The notes: generated by a model not told the origin, from the sequence alone. DNA of 64,000 bases from Flavobacterium chryseum (GCF_004362015.1 NZ_SNWW01000004.1:186001-250000); one strand, 5' to 3'; positions 9,425-19,153 are shown, numbered from the stretch's first letter. Program-made: numbers and translations.

Positions 9425-9703
9425 ATGGCACGTTCATTAAAAAAAGGACCTTTCGTTCATTATAAGTTAGACAAGAAAGTTCAGGAAAACGTAGAAAGTG
9501 GTAAAAATAGCGTAGTAAAGACTTGGTCTAGAGCTTCTATGATTACTCCAGATTTCGTTGGACAAACAATCGCAGTTCATAACGGTCGTCAATTTGTACC
9601 AGTTTACGTAACAGAAAACATGGTAGGTCACAAATTAGGAGAATTTTCACCAACTAGATCTTTTAGAGGTCATGCTGGAGCAAAAAATAAAGGTAAAAAA
9701 TAA
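9425..9703 (+). CDS. rpsS: 30S ribosomal protein uS19
   Basis: This 92-residue protein of the 30S head forms a complex with S13. Diagnostic sequences are [41 protein letters not shown] and [15 protein letters not shown]. Normal length, 6 bases after rplB and 6 before rplV. Nothing unusual. Confidence 0.97.
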
Positions 9704-9709
9704 GAAGCA

Positions 9710-10123
9710 ATGGGAGTTCGTAAAAGAGAAACAGCAGATGCGAGAAAAGAGGCTAATAAGTCTATTGCTTTCGCAAAATTGAATAACTGCCCTACTTCAC
9801 CTAGAAAAATGCGCTTAGTAGCGGACTTGGTAAGAGGTCAGAAGGTAGAAAGAGCACTTAACATCTTAAGATTCAGTTCTAAAGAAGCTTCAAGAAAATT
9901 AGAGAAACTATTATTATCTGCAATCAACAACTGGGAGCAAAAAAATAGTGAAGGTAATTTAGAAGAAGCTGGGTTATTTGTTAAAGAGATCAGAGTAGAT
10001 GGTGGAATGATGTTGAAAAGACTTCGTCCAGCTCCACAAGGTCGTGCACACAGAATAAGAAAACGTTCTAATCACGTAACAATCGTGCTTGGAGCTATCA
10101 ATAACACACAAAGCAATTCTTAA
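9710..10123 (+). CDS. rplV: 50S ribosomal protein uL22
   Basis: This 137-residue protein has a beta-hairpin that reaches the exit-tunnel constriction, where macrolide-resistance changes arise in other bacteria. The signature [19 protein letters not shown] and the C-terminal [24 protein letters not shown] are clear. Five bases separate it from rpsC. Confidence 0.97.
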
Positions 10124-10128
10124 GCAGC

Positions 10129-10890
10129 ATGGGACAAAAGACAAATCCAATTGGAAATAGACTTGGTATCATCAGAGGGTGGGACTCAAACTGGTATGGT
10201 GGAAATGATTACGGTGATAAACTTGCCGAAGATCACAAAATCAGAAAGTACATCCACGCTCGTTTATCAAAAGCTAGTGTATCTAAAGTAATCATCGAGA
10301 GAACTTTGAAACTTGTAACCGTTACTATCACTACTGCCAGACCTGGTATCATTATCGGAAAAGGTGGACAAGAGGTAGACAAGTTAAAAGAAGAACTTAA
10401 GAAAGTTACTGACAAAGAGGTTCAAATCAACATCTTTGAAATCAAAAGACCTGAATTAGATGCTTATCTTGTGGCGACAAGCATCGCTCGTCAAATCGAA
10501 AGCCGTATTTCTTACAGACGTGCAATCAAAATGGCTATTGCTGCTTCTATGCGTATGAACGCTGAAGGTATCAAAGTTTTGATTTCTGGTCGTTTGAATG
10601 GTGCAGAGATGGCGCGTTCAGAAGGTTTCAAAGAAGGTAGAATTCCTCTATCAACTTTCAGAGCTGACATTGATTATGCTTTGGCTGAAGCTCATACTAC
10701 TTATGGTAGAATGGGTATCAAAGTATGGATCATGAAAGGTGAAGTTTATGGAAAGAGAGATCTTTCTCCACTTGCAGGAATGGATAAAAAACAATCTGGA
10801 ACTGGTGGTGGTAAAGGTGGCGATTCTCCGAGAGGAGATAGAAAACCTTTTAATAAAGGTGGAAAACCAGACGCTCGTAAACGAAAGTAA
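10129..10890 (+). CDS. rpsC: 30S ribosomal protein uS3
   Basis: This 253-residue protein forms part of the mRNA entry channel. It starts [20 protein letters not shown] and contains the KH domain with [19 protein letters not shown], then [12 protein letters not shown] and a Gly/Lys-rich C-terminal tail (about the last 35 residues, [17 protein letters not shown]). The tail is longer than in E. coli and is probably disordered. Confidence 0.97.
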   Translation: MGQKTNPIGNRLGIIRGWDSNWYGGNDYGDKLAEDHKIRKYIHARLSKASVSKVIIERTLKLVTVTITTARPGIIIGKGGQEVDKLKEELKKVTDKEVQINIFEIKRPELDAYLVATSIARQIESRISYRRAIKMAIAASMRMNAEGIKVLISGRLNGAEMARSEGFKEGRIPLSTFRADIDYALAEAHTTYGRMGIKVWIMKGEVYGKRDLSPLAGMDKKQSGTGGGKGGDSPRGDRKPFNKGGKPDARKRK

Positions 10891-10909
10891 ATTTTTAAAC
10901 TAAAGAAAA

Positions 10910-11335
10910 ATGTTACAGCCTAAAAGAACAAAATACCGTAAGGTACAAAAAGGTAAAATGAAAGGTAACTCTCAAAGAGGGCATGAACTTTCTAATGGAA
11001 TGTTTGGTATTAAATCTGTACATGAAGATGGAATGTTCTTAACATCTCGTCAAATCGAAGCTGCGCGTATTGCTGCAACTCGTTTTATGAAGAGAGAAGG
11101 ACAATTATGGATCAAAATATTTCCAGACAAACCAATTACTAAGAAGCCTCTTGAGGTACGTATGGGTAAAGGTAAAGGTGCCGTTGAATATTGGGCTGCC
11201 GTTGTTAAACCCGGAAGAATTATGTTTGAAGTTGGAGGAGTTCCTTTATCAGTTGCAAAAGAGGCGTTACGTCTTGCAGCTCAAAAGCTTCCAGTAAAAA
11301 CTAAGTTCGTCGTTGCTAGAGATTTCGAAGCATAA
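10910..11335 (+). CDS. rplP: 50S ribosomal protein uL16
   Basis: This 141-residue protein is needed for positioning tRNA in the A and P sites. Recognised by [19 protein letters not shown], the [29 protein letters not shown] stretch and [20 protein letters not shown]. It starts 19 bases after rpsC behind an A-rich tract (taaagaaaa), typical of starts in this phylum, and ends 13 bases before rpmC. Confidence 0.97.
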   Translation: MLQPKRTKYRKVQKGKMKGNSQRGHELSNGMFGIKSVHEDGMFLTSRQIEAARIAATRFMKREGQLWIKIFPDKPITKKPLEVRMGKGKGAVEYWAAVVKPGRIMFEVGGVPLSVAKEALRLAAQKLPVKTKFVVARDFEA

Positions 11336-11348
11336 TTTATATTATATT

Positions 11349-11540
11349 ATGAAACAATCAGAAATAAAAGATCTTTCTGCAGCGGAGTTGCAAGAAAAAC
11401 TTAGTCAAACTAAGAAGATATATGCTGACCTAAAAATGGCCCACGCTATTTCTCCAATTGAGAATCCACTTCAAATTAGAGGTGTAAGAAGAACAGTTGC
11501 AAGATTGGCTACAGAGCTAACTAAAAGAGAGTTACAATAA
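11349..11540 (+). CDS. rpmC: 50S ribosomal protein uL29
   Basis: This 63-residue helical hairpin protein lies next to the tunnel exit. The start is set at the ATG at 11349 (MKQSEIKDLSAAELQEKL) because an upstream in-frame ATG at 11313 lies inside rplP and its extra 12 residues do not match the family. The body contains the usual two helices with NPLQIRGVRRTVARLATEL. Confidence 0.95.
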   Translation: MKQSEIKDLSAAELQEKLSQTKKIYADLKMAHAISPIENPLQIRGVRRTVARLATELTKRELQ

Positions 11541-11557
11541 TTGTATTCTGCTGAAAG

Positions 11558-11818
11558 ATGGAAGAAAAAAGAAATTTAAGAAAAGAAAGAATAGGTGTTG
11601 TTACTTCAAATAAAATGGATAAATCTATTGTTATTGCTGAAGTAAGAAAAGTAAAACACCCATTATACGGTAAGTTCGTGTTGAAAACAAAGAAATACGT
11701 TGCACACGACGAAACAAACGACTGTAACATTGGAGATACTGTAAGAATTAGCGAAACGCGTCCTTTAAGTAAAACAAAATGTTGGAGATTAGTTGAAATC
11801 TTAGAAAGAGCTAAATAA
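11558..11818 (+). CDS. rpsQ: 30S ribosomal protein uS17
   Basis: This 86-residue OB-fold protein is an early 16S rRNA binder. Signature: [63 protein letters not shown]. It starts 17 bases after rpmC and stops 2 bases before rplN. Confidence 0.97.
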   Translation: MEEKRNLRKERIGVVTSNKMDKSIVIAEVRKVKHPLYGKFVLKTKKYVAHDETNDCNIGDTVRISETRPLSKTKCWRLVEILERAK

Positions 11819-11820
11819 TT

Positions 11821-12189
11821 ATGGTACAACAGGAATCAAGACTAAAAGTAGCAGATAATACGGGAGCAAAAGAAGTTTTAACTATCCGTGTTTTAGGAGG
11901 TACCAAAAGAAGGTATGCCTCTGTTGGTGACAAGATTGTAGTATCTATTAAAGATGCAACTCCTAACGGTAACGTTAAAAAAGGAGCTGTTTCAACTGCA
12001 GTTGTTGTACGTACCAAAAAAGAAGTGAGAAGAGCTGATGGTTCTTATATCCGTTTCGATGATAATGCATGTGTTCTTTTGAACGCTGCAGGGGAAATGA
12101 GAGGAACACGTGTTTTTGGTCCGGTAGCAAGAGAACTTCGTGAAAAACAATTCATGAAAATTGTATCATTAGCACCAGAAGTGCTTTAA
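11821..12189 (+). CDS. rplN: 50S ribosomal protein uL14
   Basis: This 122-residue protein of the intersubunit interface is recognised from [41 protein letters not shown] and [15 protein letters not shown] with [20 protein letters not shown] at the end. Canonical length, tightly packed between rpsQ and rplX (11 bases). Confidence 0.97.
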
Positions 12190-12200
12190 TTCGTTTTAAG

Positions 12201-12515
12201 ATGATAAAGCTAAAAATAAAATCAGGAGATATCGTAAGAGTTATTGCTGGAGACCATAAAGGTGCTGAAGGTAAAGTTCTACGTGTTTACCGTGAGAAAA
12301 ATAAAGCGATAGTTGAAGGTGTAAACATGGTTTCGAAACATACAAAACCAAGTGCTAAAAACCCTCAAGGTGGTATCGTTAAGAAAGAAGCTTCTATACA
12401 AATATCTAACATCTCACTAATTGATCCTAAAACTAAGGAAACAACTAGAGTTGGTATTAGAGTAGAAGGAGATAAGAAAGTAAGATTTTCAAAAAAATCT
12501 AATCAAGTACTATAG
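12201..12515 (+). CDS. rplX: 50S ribosomal protein uL24
   Basis: This 104-residue KOW-fold protein initiates 50S assembly. Signature: [25 protein letters not shown], then [22 protein letters not shown] and the C-terminal KVRFSKKSN. Two bases separate it from rplE. Confidence 0.97.
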   Translation: MIKLKIKSGDIVRVIAGDHKGAEGKVLRVYREKNKAIVEGVNMVSKHTKPSAKNPQGGIVKKEASIQISNISLIDPKTKETTRVGIRVEGDKKVRFSKKSNQVL

Positions 12516-12517
12516 TA

Positions 12518-13069
12518 ATGGCATATACACCTAGACTAAAAGAAGAATATAAGAGTAGAGTAATCTCTGCTCTTAAAGAGGAATTCGGATATACAAACGT
12601 AATGCAAGTTCCAAAACTTGAAAAAATCGTTTTGAGCCGTGGAGTTGGTGCAGCTGTATCTGATAAAAAACTTATTGACTATGCGGTTGATGAGTTAACA
12701 AAGATCACTGGACAAAAAGCAGTATCTACAATTTCAAAGAAAGACGTTGCGTCTTTTAAATTGAGAAAAGGGATGCCTATTGGAGCAAAAGTTACTTTAC
12801 GTGGTGAAAGAATGTATGAGTTTTTAGATAGACTTATTACTTCTGCTTTACCACGCGTTAGAGATTTTAGTGGTATCAAAGCTACTGGTTTCGACGGAAG
12901 AGGTAATTACAACCTTGGAGTTTTAGAGCAAATCATTTTCCCAGAAATTGATATTGACAAAGTAAACAAAATTTCAGGAATGGATATTACATTTGTTACT
13001 ACTGCAAAAACAGACAAGGAAGCAAAGTCATTATTGGCTGAATTAGGATTACCTTTTAAAAAGAATTAA
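12518..13069 (+). CDS. rplE: 50S ribosomal protein uL5
   Basis: This 183-residue protein of the central protuberance binds 5S rRNA. Signature: [80 protein letters not shown]. Canonical length; it ends 3 bases before rpsN. In E. coli S8 binds near the rplE start; no similar structure was noticed at this start, but see the hairpin before rpsH. Confidence 0.97.
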   Translation: MAYTPRLKEEYKSRVISALKEEFGYTNVMQVPKLEKIVLSRGVGAAVSDKKLIDYAVDELTKITGQKAVSTISKKDVASFKLRKGMPIGAKVTLRGERMYEFLDRLITSALPRVRDFSGIKATGFDGRGNYNLGVLEQIIFPEIDIDKVNKISGMDITFVTTAKTDKEAKSLLAELGLPFKKN

Positions 13070-13072
13070 GAC

Positions 13073-13342
13073 ATGGCTAAAGAATCAATGAAAGCCCGTG
13101 AGGTGAAAAGAGAGAAAACGGTAGCTAAGTATGCTGAGAAAAGAAAAGCTTTGAAAGAAGCTGGAGATTTTGAAGGATTACAAAAATTACCTAAAAATGC
13201 TTCACCAGTTCGTTTGCACAATCGTTGTAAATTAACAGGTAGACCAAGAGGTTATATTCGTCAATTTGGTATTTCACGTGTAACTTTCCGTGAGATGGCT
13301 AACAACGGATTAATTCCTGGAGTTAAAAAAGCATCTTGGTAA
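13073..13342 (+). CDS. rpsN: 30S ribosomal protein uS14, long zinc-free form
   Basis: This 89-residue protein of the 30S head has the C-terminal [40 protein letters not shown] ending (the family GRPRG...F.ISR..FRE signature). It is the longer form of about 90 residues without the CxxC...CxxC zinc ribbon: only one cysteine is present. The last codons (TCTTGGTAA) contain the TTG of the promoter that drives rpsH. Confidence 0.96.
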   Translation: MAKESMKAREVKREKTVAKYAEKRKALKEAGDFEGLQKLPKNASPVRLHNRCKLTGRPRGYIRQFGISRVTFREMANNGLIPGVKKASW

Positions 13343-13366
13343 TCTCGCAATAAGTTACTACTTTTG
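13336..13366 (+). promoter_or_regulatory. Internal promoter within the spc region, upstream of rpsH
   Basis: TTG at 13336-13338 (inside the last codons of rpsN) and TACTTTTG at 13359-13366 are separated by 20 bases, a full consensus match. It would restart transcription for rpsH to rplQ, with a leader of about 70 bases that contains the hairpin at 13397-13426. Confidence 0.75.
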
Positions 13367-13396
13367 CAAACCAAAAAATAATTTTAATTGATTAAA

Positions 13397-13426
13397 GGTT
13401 CGGGAGATGAGTATCTCCCGAAAACC
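13397..13426 (+). promoter_or_regulatory. Leader hairpin upstream of rpsH
   Basis: CGGGAGAT (13401-13408) pairs perfectly with ATCTCCCG (13413-13420) around a GAGT loop. GGTT (13397-13400) and AACC (13423-13426) extend the stem across a two-base bulge. No T-run follows, so it is not an ordinary terminator. Position between a promoter and rpsH suggests a ribosomal-protein (perhaps S8) control site; this is inference. Confidence 0.6.
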
Positions 13427-13446
13427 ATAATCGCAATCAAATACAT

Positions 13447-13845
13447 ATGTATACAGATCCTATTGCAGATTATTTGACTAGAGTTCGTAACGCTGTGGCT
13501 GCAAACCACAAAGTTGTTGAAATTCCAGCTTCTAATCTAAAAAAAGAAATAACTAAGATCTTATTTGATCAAGGTTATATCTTGAGTTACAAATTTGAAG
13601 ACAACTCTGTTCAGGGTTCAATCAAAATTGCTTTAAAGTATGATAAAGATACTAAAGAGCCTGTAATTAAAGATATCCAAAGAATTAGTAAACCTGGTTT
13701 ACGTAAATACGCAGGTGCTGCCAAATTACCAAGAATCCTTAACGGATTAGGAATTGCTATTGTTTCAACTTCAAAAGGTCTTATGACTGGAAAACAAGCG
13801 AAACAATTAAATGTAGGTGGTGAAGTAATTTGTTACGTATACTAA
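13447..13845 (+). CDS. rpsH: 30S ribosomal protein uS8
   Basis: This 132-residue primary 16S rRNA-binding protein regulates the spc operon in E. coli. Signature: DPIADYLTRVRNA, then ISKPGLRKYAGAAKLPRILNGLGIAIVSTSKGLMTG and the C-terminal GGEVICYVY. It follows the only wide gap (104 bases) in the spc part, which holds its own promoter and a 12-bp hairpin. Confidence 0.97.
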   Translation: MYTDPIADYLTRVRNAVAANHKVVEIPASNLKKEITKILFDQGYILSYKFEDNSVQGSIKIALKYDKDTKEPVIKDIQRISKPGLRKYAGAAKLPRILNGLGIAIVSTSKGLMTGKQAKQLNVGGEVICYVY

Positions 13846-13863
13846 TTTTAAAGACTAAATAAG

Positions 13864-14406
13864 ATGTCAAGAATAGGTAAAAGCCCAATTGTAATCGCTG
13901 CTGGAGTAACTGTAGAAGTTAAAGATGGTATCGTTACGGTAAAAGGAAAAAAAGGTCAACTAACTCAGGAGTTTTCGGACATCACTGTTAAAGTTGAAGG
14001 CGATCAAGTTCTATTAGAAAGATCGTCTGATCATAAAGACCAAAGAGCAAAACACGGATTATACAGATCATTAATCAATAACATGATAATTGGTGTATCT
14101 GAAGGTTTTACAAAAGAACTTGAATTAGTTGGAGTTGGTTATAGAGCTTCAAACCAAGGTCAAAAATTAGATTTAGCTCTTGGATATTCTCACAATATTG
14201 TTTTAGAAGTTGCTCCAGAAGTAGTTTTAGAAACAATATCTGAAAAAGGTAAAAACCCTATCGTTAAATTAACATCATTTGACAAACAACTTTTAGGTCA
14301 GGTTGCTGCGAAAATCAGAGGTTTCCGTAAGCCTGAGCCGTATAAAGGAAAAGGTGTTAAATTTGTGGGTGAAGTATTAAGAAGAAAAGCAGGTAAATCA
14401 GCTTAA
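13864..14406 (+). CDS. rplF: 50S ribosomal protein uL6
   Basis: This 180-residue protein near the factor-binding site has two tandem alpha/beta domains. Signature: [22 protein letters not shown] at the start, [25 protein letters not shown] in the middle and the family C-terminal [13 protein letters not shown]. Normal length and spacing (11 bases to rplR). Confidence 0.97.
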   Translation: MSRIGKSPIVIAAGVTVEVKDGIVTVKGKKGQLTQEFSDITVKVEGDQVLLERSSDHKDQRAKHGLYRSLINNMIIGVSEGFTKELELVGVGYRASNQGQKLDLALGYSHNIVLEVAPEVVLETISEKGKNPIVKLTSFDKQLLGQVAAKIRGFRKPEPYKGKGVKFVGEVLRRKAGKSA

Positions 14407-14417
14407 AAAATAAGATT

Positions 14418-14768
14418 ATGTCATTAACAAAATCTGATAGAAGACAGAGAATTAGATTCAGAATTAGAAAATCGATTAGTGGTACTACTGCTAACCCAAG
14501 ACTATCTGTATTTAGAAGTAACAAAGAAATTTACGCTCAACTTATTGATGATGTAAATGGAGTTACTATTTTAGCTGCATCTTCAAGAGAAAAAGAAATA
14601 GGAAAAGGTACTAACGTTGAAATCGCTGCTGCTGTTGGAAAATTAGTTGCAGAGAAAGCGTTAAAAGCCGGGATTGATACCATCACTTTTGATAGAGGTG
14701 GATATTTGTATCACGGTCGTATTAAATCATTAGCAGAAGGCGCAAGAGCGGCTGGACTTAAATTCTAA
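14418..14768 (+). CDS. rplR: 50S ribosomal protein uL18
   Basis: This 116-residue protein binds 5S rRNA with L5. Signature: [34 protein letters not shown] and the C-terminal [26 protein letters not shown]. Six bases separate it from rpsE. Confidence 0.97.
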   Translation: MSLTKSDRRQRIRFRIRKSISGTTANPRLSVFRSNKEIYAQLIDDVNGVTILAASSREKEIGKGTNVEIAAAVGKLVAEKALKAGIDTITFDRGGYLYHGRIKSLAEGARAAGLKF

Positions 14769-14774
14769 TATATT

Positions 14775-15296
14775 ATGTCTAAATACAAAAATGTAGAATT
14801 GGTAAAACCAAGTGGTCTTGAACTTAAAGATCGTCTGGTAAGTGTTAATCGTGTTACTAAGGTTACAAAAGGTGGTAGAGCTTTCGGTTTTTCTGCTATT
14901 GTAGTTGTAGGTGATGAAAATGGAGTAGTTGGTCATGGATTAGGAAAATCTAAAGACGTTTCTGAAGCAATTGCGAAAGCAGTAGAAGATGCTAAGAAAA
15001 ATTTAGTAAAAATTCCTTTGAATGGGCAATCAGTTCCTCACGAACAAAAAGGTAAATTTGGTGGTGCACGTGTATTCTTAATTCCTGCTTCTCATGGTAC
15101 AGGAGTTATTGCTGGTGGAGCTGTTCGTTCAGTTCTTGAATCAGTAGGTATTCACGATGTATTATCAAAATCTCAAGGATCATCAAATCCTCATAACGTA
15201 GTGAAAGCAACTTTTGATGCTTTATTACAAATGAGAAGCGCTCATACTGTTGCAAAACAAAGAGGTGTTTCTTTAGAAAAAGTTTTTAAAGGTTAA
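14775..15296 (+). CDS. rpsE: 30S ribosomal protein uS5
   Basis: This 173-residue accuracy-determining protein is a site of spectinomycin resistance in other bacteria. Signature: [46 protein letters not shown], then [18 protein letters not shown]. The VTKGGR loop is intact. It is 6 bases after rplR and 12 before rpmD. Confidence 0.97.
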   Translation: MSKYKNVELVKPSGLELKDRLVSVNRVTKVTKGGRAFGFSAIVVVGDENGVVGHGLGKSKDVSEAIAKAVEDAKKNLVKIPLNGQSVPHEQKGKFGGARVFLIPASHGTGVIAGGAVRSVLESVGIHDVLSKSQGSSNPHNVVKATFDALLQMRSAHTVAKQRGVSLEKVFKG

Positions 15297-15308
15297 TTCA
15301 AGGAAATT

Positions 15309-15491
15309 ATGGCTAAATTATTAGTAAAACAAGTAAGAAGCAAAATCAACTGTCCTCTTTCTCAAAAAAGAGGTTTGGAAGCTTTAGGTCTACGTAAAAT
15401 GGGACAAGTTGTAGAGCATGATTCAAATCCTGCTATCCTTGGGATGATAAACAAAGTTAAACACTTAGTTTCTGTTGAAGAAGCTAAATAA
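15309..15491 (+). CDS. rpmD: 50S ribosomal protein uL30
   Basis: This 60-residue small ribosomal protein shows [30 protein letters not shown] and [18 protein letters not shown], the family pattern with the [15 protein letters not shown] core. Position between rpsE and rplO is the conserved one. Confidence 0.96.
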   Translation: MAKLLVKQVRSKINCPLSQKRGLEALGLRKMGQVVEHDSNPAILGMINKVKHLVSVEEAK

Positions 15492-15503
15492 CAAAATACT
15501 GTT

Positions 15504-15956
15504 ATGAATTTAAGTAACTTACAACCAGCTGAAGGGTCAACACATAATCAAAATAAAAGATTAGGTAGAGGAGAAGGTTCTGGAAAAGGTGGTACTTCTG
15601 CAAGAGGTCACAAAGGAGCAAAATCTCGTTCTGGTTATTCTAAAAAGATTGGTTTTGAGGGAGGGCAAATGCCGCTTCAAAGACGTGTACCTAAGTTTGG
15701 TTTCACAAACATCAATCGTAAAGATTACGAAGGTGTTAATTTAGATACGCTTCAATTATTAGTAGACAATGGTGTAATTACTGATTCTGTTTCAATGACA
15801 GATTTCGTAGCAAATCGTCTAGCTACCAAAAATGAAATCGTTAAGATTTTAGGTAGAGGAGAATTGAAAGCAAAATTAAAAGTAACTGCCCACAAATTTA
15901 CTGCTACTGCAAAAGCTGCTATTGAAGCTGCTGGTGGAGAAGCTGTAACTATATAA
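15504..15956 (+). CDS. rplO: 50S ribosomal protein uL15
   Basis: This 150-residue protein organises late 50S assembly. It has the Gly-rich N-terminus RLGRGEGSGKGGTSARGHKGAKSRSG, then EGGQMPLQRRVPKFGFTN and the C-terminal KVTAHKFTATAKAAIEAAGG. It precedes secY by 13 bases, the conserved order. Confidence 0.97.
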   Translation: MNLSNLQPAEGSTHNQNKRLGRGEGSGKGGTSARGHKGAKSRSGYSKKIGFEGGQMPLQRRVPKFGFTNINRKDYEGVNLDTLQLLVDNGVITDSVSMTDFVANRLATKNEIVKILGRGELKAKLKVTAHKFTATAKAAIEAAGGEAVTI

Positions 15957-15969
15957 CTTATCTATTAAG

Positions 15970-17316
15970 ATGAAGAAATTTATTGAATCAATAAGTAATG
16001 TTTGGAAAATCGAAGAACTGAAAAACAGAATCTTAATTACATTAGGATTGCTTTTAGTATATCGTTTTGGTGCACACGTAACGCTACCTGGAATTGACGC
16101 AACTCAATTAACAGGTTTAGCGGGACAAACTAAAAATGGTTTGGGATCTATCCTAGACATGTTTACAGGAGGTGCTTTCTCTAAAGCTTCAGTTTTTGCT
16201 TTAGGTATTATGCCTTATATTTCTGCATCTATTGTTGTTCAGTTAATGGGAATTGCGATTCCTTATTTGCAAAAACTTCAAAACGATGGAGAGAGTGGTA
16301 GAAAAAAGATTAATCAAATCACTCGTTGGTTGACTATAGCTATTACACTGGTTCAAGGTCCAACTTATATCTATAATTTATACAGAACATTACCTGGAAG
16401 TGCATTCTTACTAGGCTTTAATTCACCTGAATTTTTGTTCTCTTCTGTTATCATCTTAGTTACTGGTACTATTTTTGCTATGTGGCTTGGAGAAAAAATT
16501 ACAGATAAAGGTATTGGAAATGGAATTTCATTATTGATTATGGTTGGTATCTTAGCTCGCTTACCGCAAGCTTTTATACAAGAATTTACAACTAGAGTTA
16601 CCAATAACAATGGAGGTCCAATGTTGTTAGTTATTGAAATTATTGTGTGGTTATTAGTAATCATTGCTTGTGTATTGCTTACAATGGCAGTACGTAGAAT
16701 ACCGGTTCAATACGCTCGTCGTACAACAACTGGAGATTACGAGCAGGATTTAGCAGGTGGTAATAGACAATGGATTCCTCTTAAGCTTAATGCTTCTGGA
16801 GTTATGCCAATCATTTTTGCTCAGGCAATTATGTTTATTCCTGCAGCTGTAGCTGGATTGTCTAAATCAGATACATCACAATCTATTGTTGGAGCATTTA
16901 GTAATATTTTTGGTTTTTGGTACAATTTTGTATTTGCAACTTTAATTATTGTATTTACATTCTTTTATACTGCAATCACTGTACCTACTAACAAAATGGC
17001 CGATGATTTAAAAAGAAGTGGTGGTTTTATTCCTGGCGTTCGTCCGGGTGCTGAAACTTCAGACTTTCTTGATAAAGTGATGTCTTTAATAACTTTCCCA
17101 GGATCTTTATTCCTTGCTTTGATTGCTGTGTTCCCAGCTATTGTTGTAAGTATTATGGATGTACAACAATCTTGGGCAATGTTTTTTGGAGGTACCTCAT
17201 TAATAATTATGGTTGGAGTTGCGATAGATACTATTCAGCAAATCAATTCATACTTGTTAAACAAACATTATGATGGTTTAATGAAGACTGGTAAAAATAG
17301 AAAAGCAGTAGCTTAA
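15970..17316 (+). CDS. secY: Preprotein translocase subunit SecY
   Basis: This 448-residue inner-membrane channel of the Sec translocon should have ten membrane spans. The first span follows [18 protein letters not shown]. Family motifs include [16 protein letters not shown] (plug/TM2 region), [11 protein letters not shown] and [10 protein letters not shown] near the cytoplasmic loop. In this window adk and map, which commonly follow secY elsewhere, are absent and infA comes directly after 7 bases. Confidence 0.97.
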   Translation: MKKFIESISNVWKIEELKNRILITLGLLLVYRFGAHVTLPGIDATQLTGLAGQTKNGLGSILDMFTGGAFSKASVFALGIMPYISASIVVQLMGIAIPYLQKLQNDGESGRKKINQITRWLTIAITLVQGPTYIYNLYRTLPGSAFLLGFNSPEFLFSSVIILVTGTIFAMWLGEKITDKGIGNGISLLIMVGILARLPQAFIQEFTTRVTNNNGGPMLLVIEIIVWLLVIIACVLLTMAVRRIPVQYARRTTTGDYEQDLAGGNRQWIPLKLNASGVMPIIFAQAIMFIPAAVAGLSKSDTSQSIVGAFSNIFGFWYNFVFATLIIVFTFFYTAITVPTNKMADDLKRSGGFIPGVRPGAETSDFLDKVMSLITFPGSLFLALIAVFPAIVVSIMDVQQSWAMFFGGTSLIIMVGVAIDTIQQINSYLLNKHYDGLMKTGKNRKAVA

Positions 17317-17323
17317 TTTTTAT

Positions 17324-17539
17324 ATGGCAAAACAATCAGCAATAGAACAAGACGGATCAATCATCGAAGCATTATCAAATGCGATGTTCCGTGTAGAGTT
17401 AGAAAATGGACATATTGTAATTGCTCATATTTCTGGTAAAATGCGTATGCATTACATCAAGTTATTACCTGGTGATAAAGTGAAACTAGAAATGAGTCCT
17501 TATGATTTGTCAAAAGCAAGAATTACTTATCGATATTAA
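17324..17539 (+). CDS. infA: Translation initiation factor IF-1
   Basis: This 71-residue OB-fold protein binds the A site during initiation. [30 protein letters not shown] and [37 protein letters not shown] are the family sequence almost end to end. It lies between secY and rpmJ (12 bases). Confidence 0.97.
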   Translation: MAKQSAIEQDGSIIEALSNAMFRVELENGHIVIAHISGKMRMHYIKLLPGDKVKLEMSPYDLSKARITYRY

Positions 17540-17551
17540 AGGATATTCACT

Positions 17552-17668
17552 ATGAAAGTTAGAGCATCAGTAAAAAAGAGAAGTCCCGAGTGCATCATTG
17601 TGCGTAGAAAAGGGAGATTGTACGTAATAAACAAAAAGAATCCTAGATTTAAACAAAGACAAGGATAA
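17552..17668 (+). CDS. rpmJ: 50S ribosomal protein bL36, zinc-ligand-depleted form
   Basis: This 38-residue gene (ATG at 17552, TAA at 17666-17668) begins [20 protein letters not shown] and ends PRFKQRQG. It keeps the family N- and C-termini. The usual three Cys and one His ligands of bL36 are mostly replaced: only the Cys in SPECII remains, and the HKQRQG histidine is Phe (FKQRQG). This is a C-minus type that should not hold zinc. It sits 12 bases after infA and 2 before rpsM, the usual place. Confidence 0.95.
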   Translation: MKVRASVKKRSPECIIVRRKGRLYVINKKNPRFKQRQG

Positions 17669-17670
17669 TT

Positions 17671-18045
17671 ATGGCAAGAATAGCAGGGGTAGATATCCCA
17701 AAAAATAAAAGAGGTGTTATAGCACTTACCTATATCTTTGGATTAGGAAGAAGTAGAGCTATTGAGATTTTAGAAAAAGCTCAAGTTAGCCAAGACAAAA
17801 AAGTTCAAGATTGGAATGATGACGAGATCGGAGCAATTCGTGAAGCTGTTGGAGCATTCAAAATTGAAGGAGAATTACGTTCTGAAGTTTCTTTGAACAT
17901 CAAACGTTTAATGGATATTGGTTGTTACAGAGGTATCCGTCATAGATCTGGTCTTCCGTTAAGAGGACAAAGAACTAAAAACAACTCTAGAACAAGAAAA
18001 GGTAAAAGAAAAACTGTTGCTAACAAGAAAAAAGCAACTAAATAA
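17671..18045 (+). CDS. rpsM: 30S ribosomal protein uS13
   Basis: This 124-residue protein of the 30S head contacts the P-site tRNA. Signature: [30 protein letters not shown], then [28 protein letters not shown] with a Lys-rich tail. It heads the alpha part (rpsM-rpsK-rpsD-rpoA-rplQ) without a gap from rpmJ, so no separate alpha promoter is visible here. Confidence 0.97.
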   Translation: MARIAGVDIPKNKRGVIALTYIFGLGRSRAIEILEKAQVSQDKKVQDWNDDEIGAIREAVGAFKIEGELRSEVSLNIKRLMDIGCYRGIRHRSGLPLRGQRTKNNSRTRKGKRKTVANKKKATK

Positions 18046-18053
18046 TAAGTAAT

Positions 18054-18437
18054 ATGGCTAAAGCAACTGCAAAAAAACGTAAAGTTATCGTTGAATCAAC
18101 GGGAGAAGCTCATATTTCTGCTACCTTCAATAACATCATCATTTCTTTGACAAACAAAAAAGGTGAAGTTATTTCTTGGTCTTCAGCTGGTAAAATGGGT
18201 TTCAGAGGTTCTAAAAAGAACACTCCGTACGCAGCTCAAATGGCAGCAGAAGATTGTAGTAAAGTAGCTCTTGAGGCTGGACTTAAAAAAGTAAAAGTTT
18301 ATGTAAAAGGACCAGGAAACGGACGTGAGTCTGCTATTCGTTCTATTCATAATGGTGGAATTGAAGTTACAGAGATTATCGATGTTACTCCAATGCCTCA
18401 TAACGGATGTCGTCCTCCTAAAAGACGTAGAGTTTAA
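18054..18437 (+). CDS. rpsK: 30S ribosomal protein uS11
   Basis: This 127-residue platform protein shows [30 protein letters not shown], then [31 protein letters not shown] and the invariant C-terminal [18 protein letters not shown]. It is followed by an 89-base gap with a structured element before rpsD. Confidence 0.97.
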   Translation: MAKATAKKRKVIVESTGEAHISATFNNIIISLTNKKGEVISWSSAGKMGFRGSKKNTPYAAQMAAEDCSKVALEAGLKKVKVYVKGPGNGRESAIRSIHNGGIEVTEIIDVTPMPHNGCRPPKRRRV

Positions 18438-18461
18438 TACTCAAAAATTATAGTATAACCT

Positions 18462-18513
18462 AGATTGAAAATAGATTATCGAAGGATAAGACCTGAATTC
18501 ATAATCTCAATCT
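18462..18513 (+). promoter_or_regulatory. Putative S4 leader RNA element between rpsK and rpsD
   Basis: AGATTG (18462-18467) pairs with CAATCT (18508-18513) and AGATTAT (18473-18479) with ATAATCT (18501-18507). This gives a 13-bp stem with a five-base bulge (18468-18472) on the 5' side. The apical part can form a small AGG/CCT helix (18483-18485 with 18492-18494). No T-run follows. It ends 13 bases before the rpsD ATG. S4 is the known autoregulator of the alpha operon in E. coli, and S4 leaders have been proposed in several bacterial lineages. Confidence 0.65.
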
Positions 18514-18526
18514 TAAACAATTTAAA

Positions 18527-19132
18527 ATGGCAAGATATACTGGTCCAAAAACTAGAATTGCTCGTAAATTTGGCGAAGCAATCTTCGGAGATGATAAATC
18601 TTTCGAAAAAAGAAATTACCCACCGGGACAACACGGGATGGCTAAAAAAAGAGGTAAAAAATCTGAGTATGCTGTTCAGTTAATGGAAAAGCAAAAAGCT
18701 AAATATTCTTATGGAATTTTAGAAAAACAATTCAGAAATTTATTCAAAAAAGCATCAGCTACTAAAGGTGTTACTGGTGAAGTTCTTTTACAATTATGTG
18801 AAGCAAGATTAGATAACGTTGTTTTTAGAATGGGTATTGCTCCTTCTAGAAGAGGTGCTAGACAATTAGTTTCTCACAGACACGTTACTGTAAATGGTGA
18901 AGTTGTAAATATTGCTTCTTACCACCTTAAACCTGGTGATAAAGTTGCAGTTCGTGAAAAATCTAAATCTTTAGAAGCTATCGAACGTTCTTTATCAAAT
19001 TCAAGTCATGTTTATGAATGGATTACTTGGAATAATGATCTTAAAGAAGGAACTTTTGTTTCTGTACCTGCAAGACTTCAAATTCCAGAAAACATTAAAG
19101 AACAATTAATCGTAGAGTTGTACAACAAATAA
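18527..19132 (+). CDS. rpsD: 30S ribosomal protein uS4
   Basis: This 201-residue primary assembly protein is the alpha-operon repressor in other bacteria. It begins [21 protein letters not shown], lacks an N-terminal zinc motif, and contains the S4 RNA-binding domain ([26 protein letters not shown]). The C-terminus is [18 protein letters not shown]. It is preceded by the only structured gap in the alpha genes and followed by rpoA after 21 bases. Confidence 0.97.
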   Translation: MARYTGPKTRIARKFGEAIFGDDKSFEKRNYPPGQHGMAKKRGKKSEYAVQLMEKQKAKYSYGILEKQFRNLFKKASATKGVTGEVLLQLCEARLDNVVFRMGIAPSRRGARQLVSHRHVTVNGEVVNIASYHLKPGDKVAVREKSKSLEAIERSLSNSSHVYEWITWNNDLKEGTFVSVPARLQIPENIKEQLIVELYNK

Positions 19133-19153
19133 TAATTGACTTAGTCGAAATTT

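Noticed and set aside
11521..11829. Minus-strand frame of 102 codons opposite rpsQ
   Set aside because: It lies entirely opposite a well-conserved ribosomal gene, with no promoter or family match.
18465..18683. Short frame overlapping the rpsK-rpsD gap and the rpsD start
   Set aside because: It is out of frame with rpsD and covers the structured leader; no homology is recognised.
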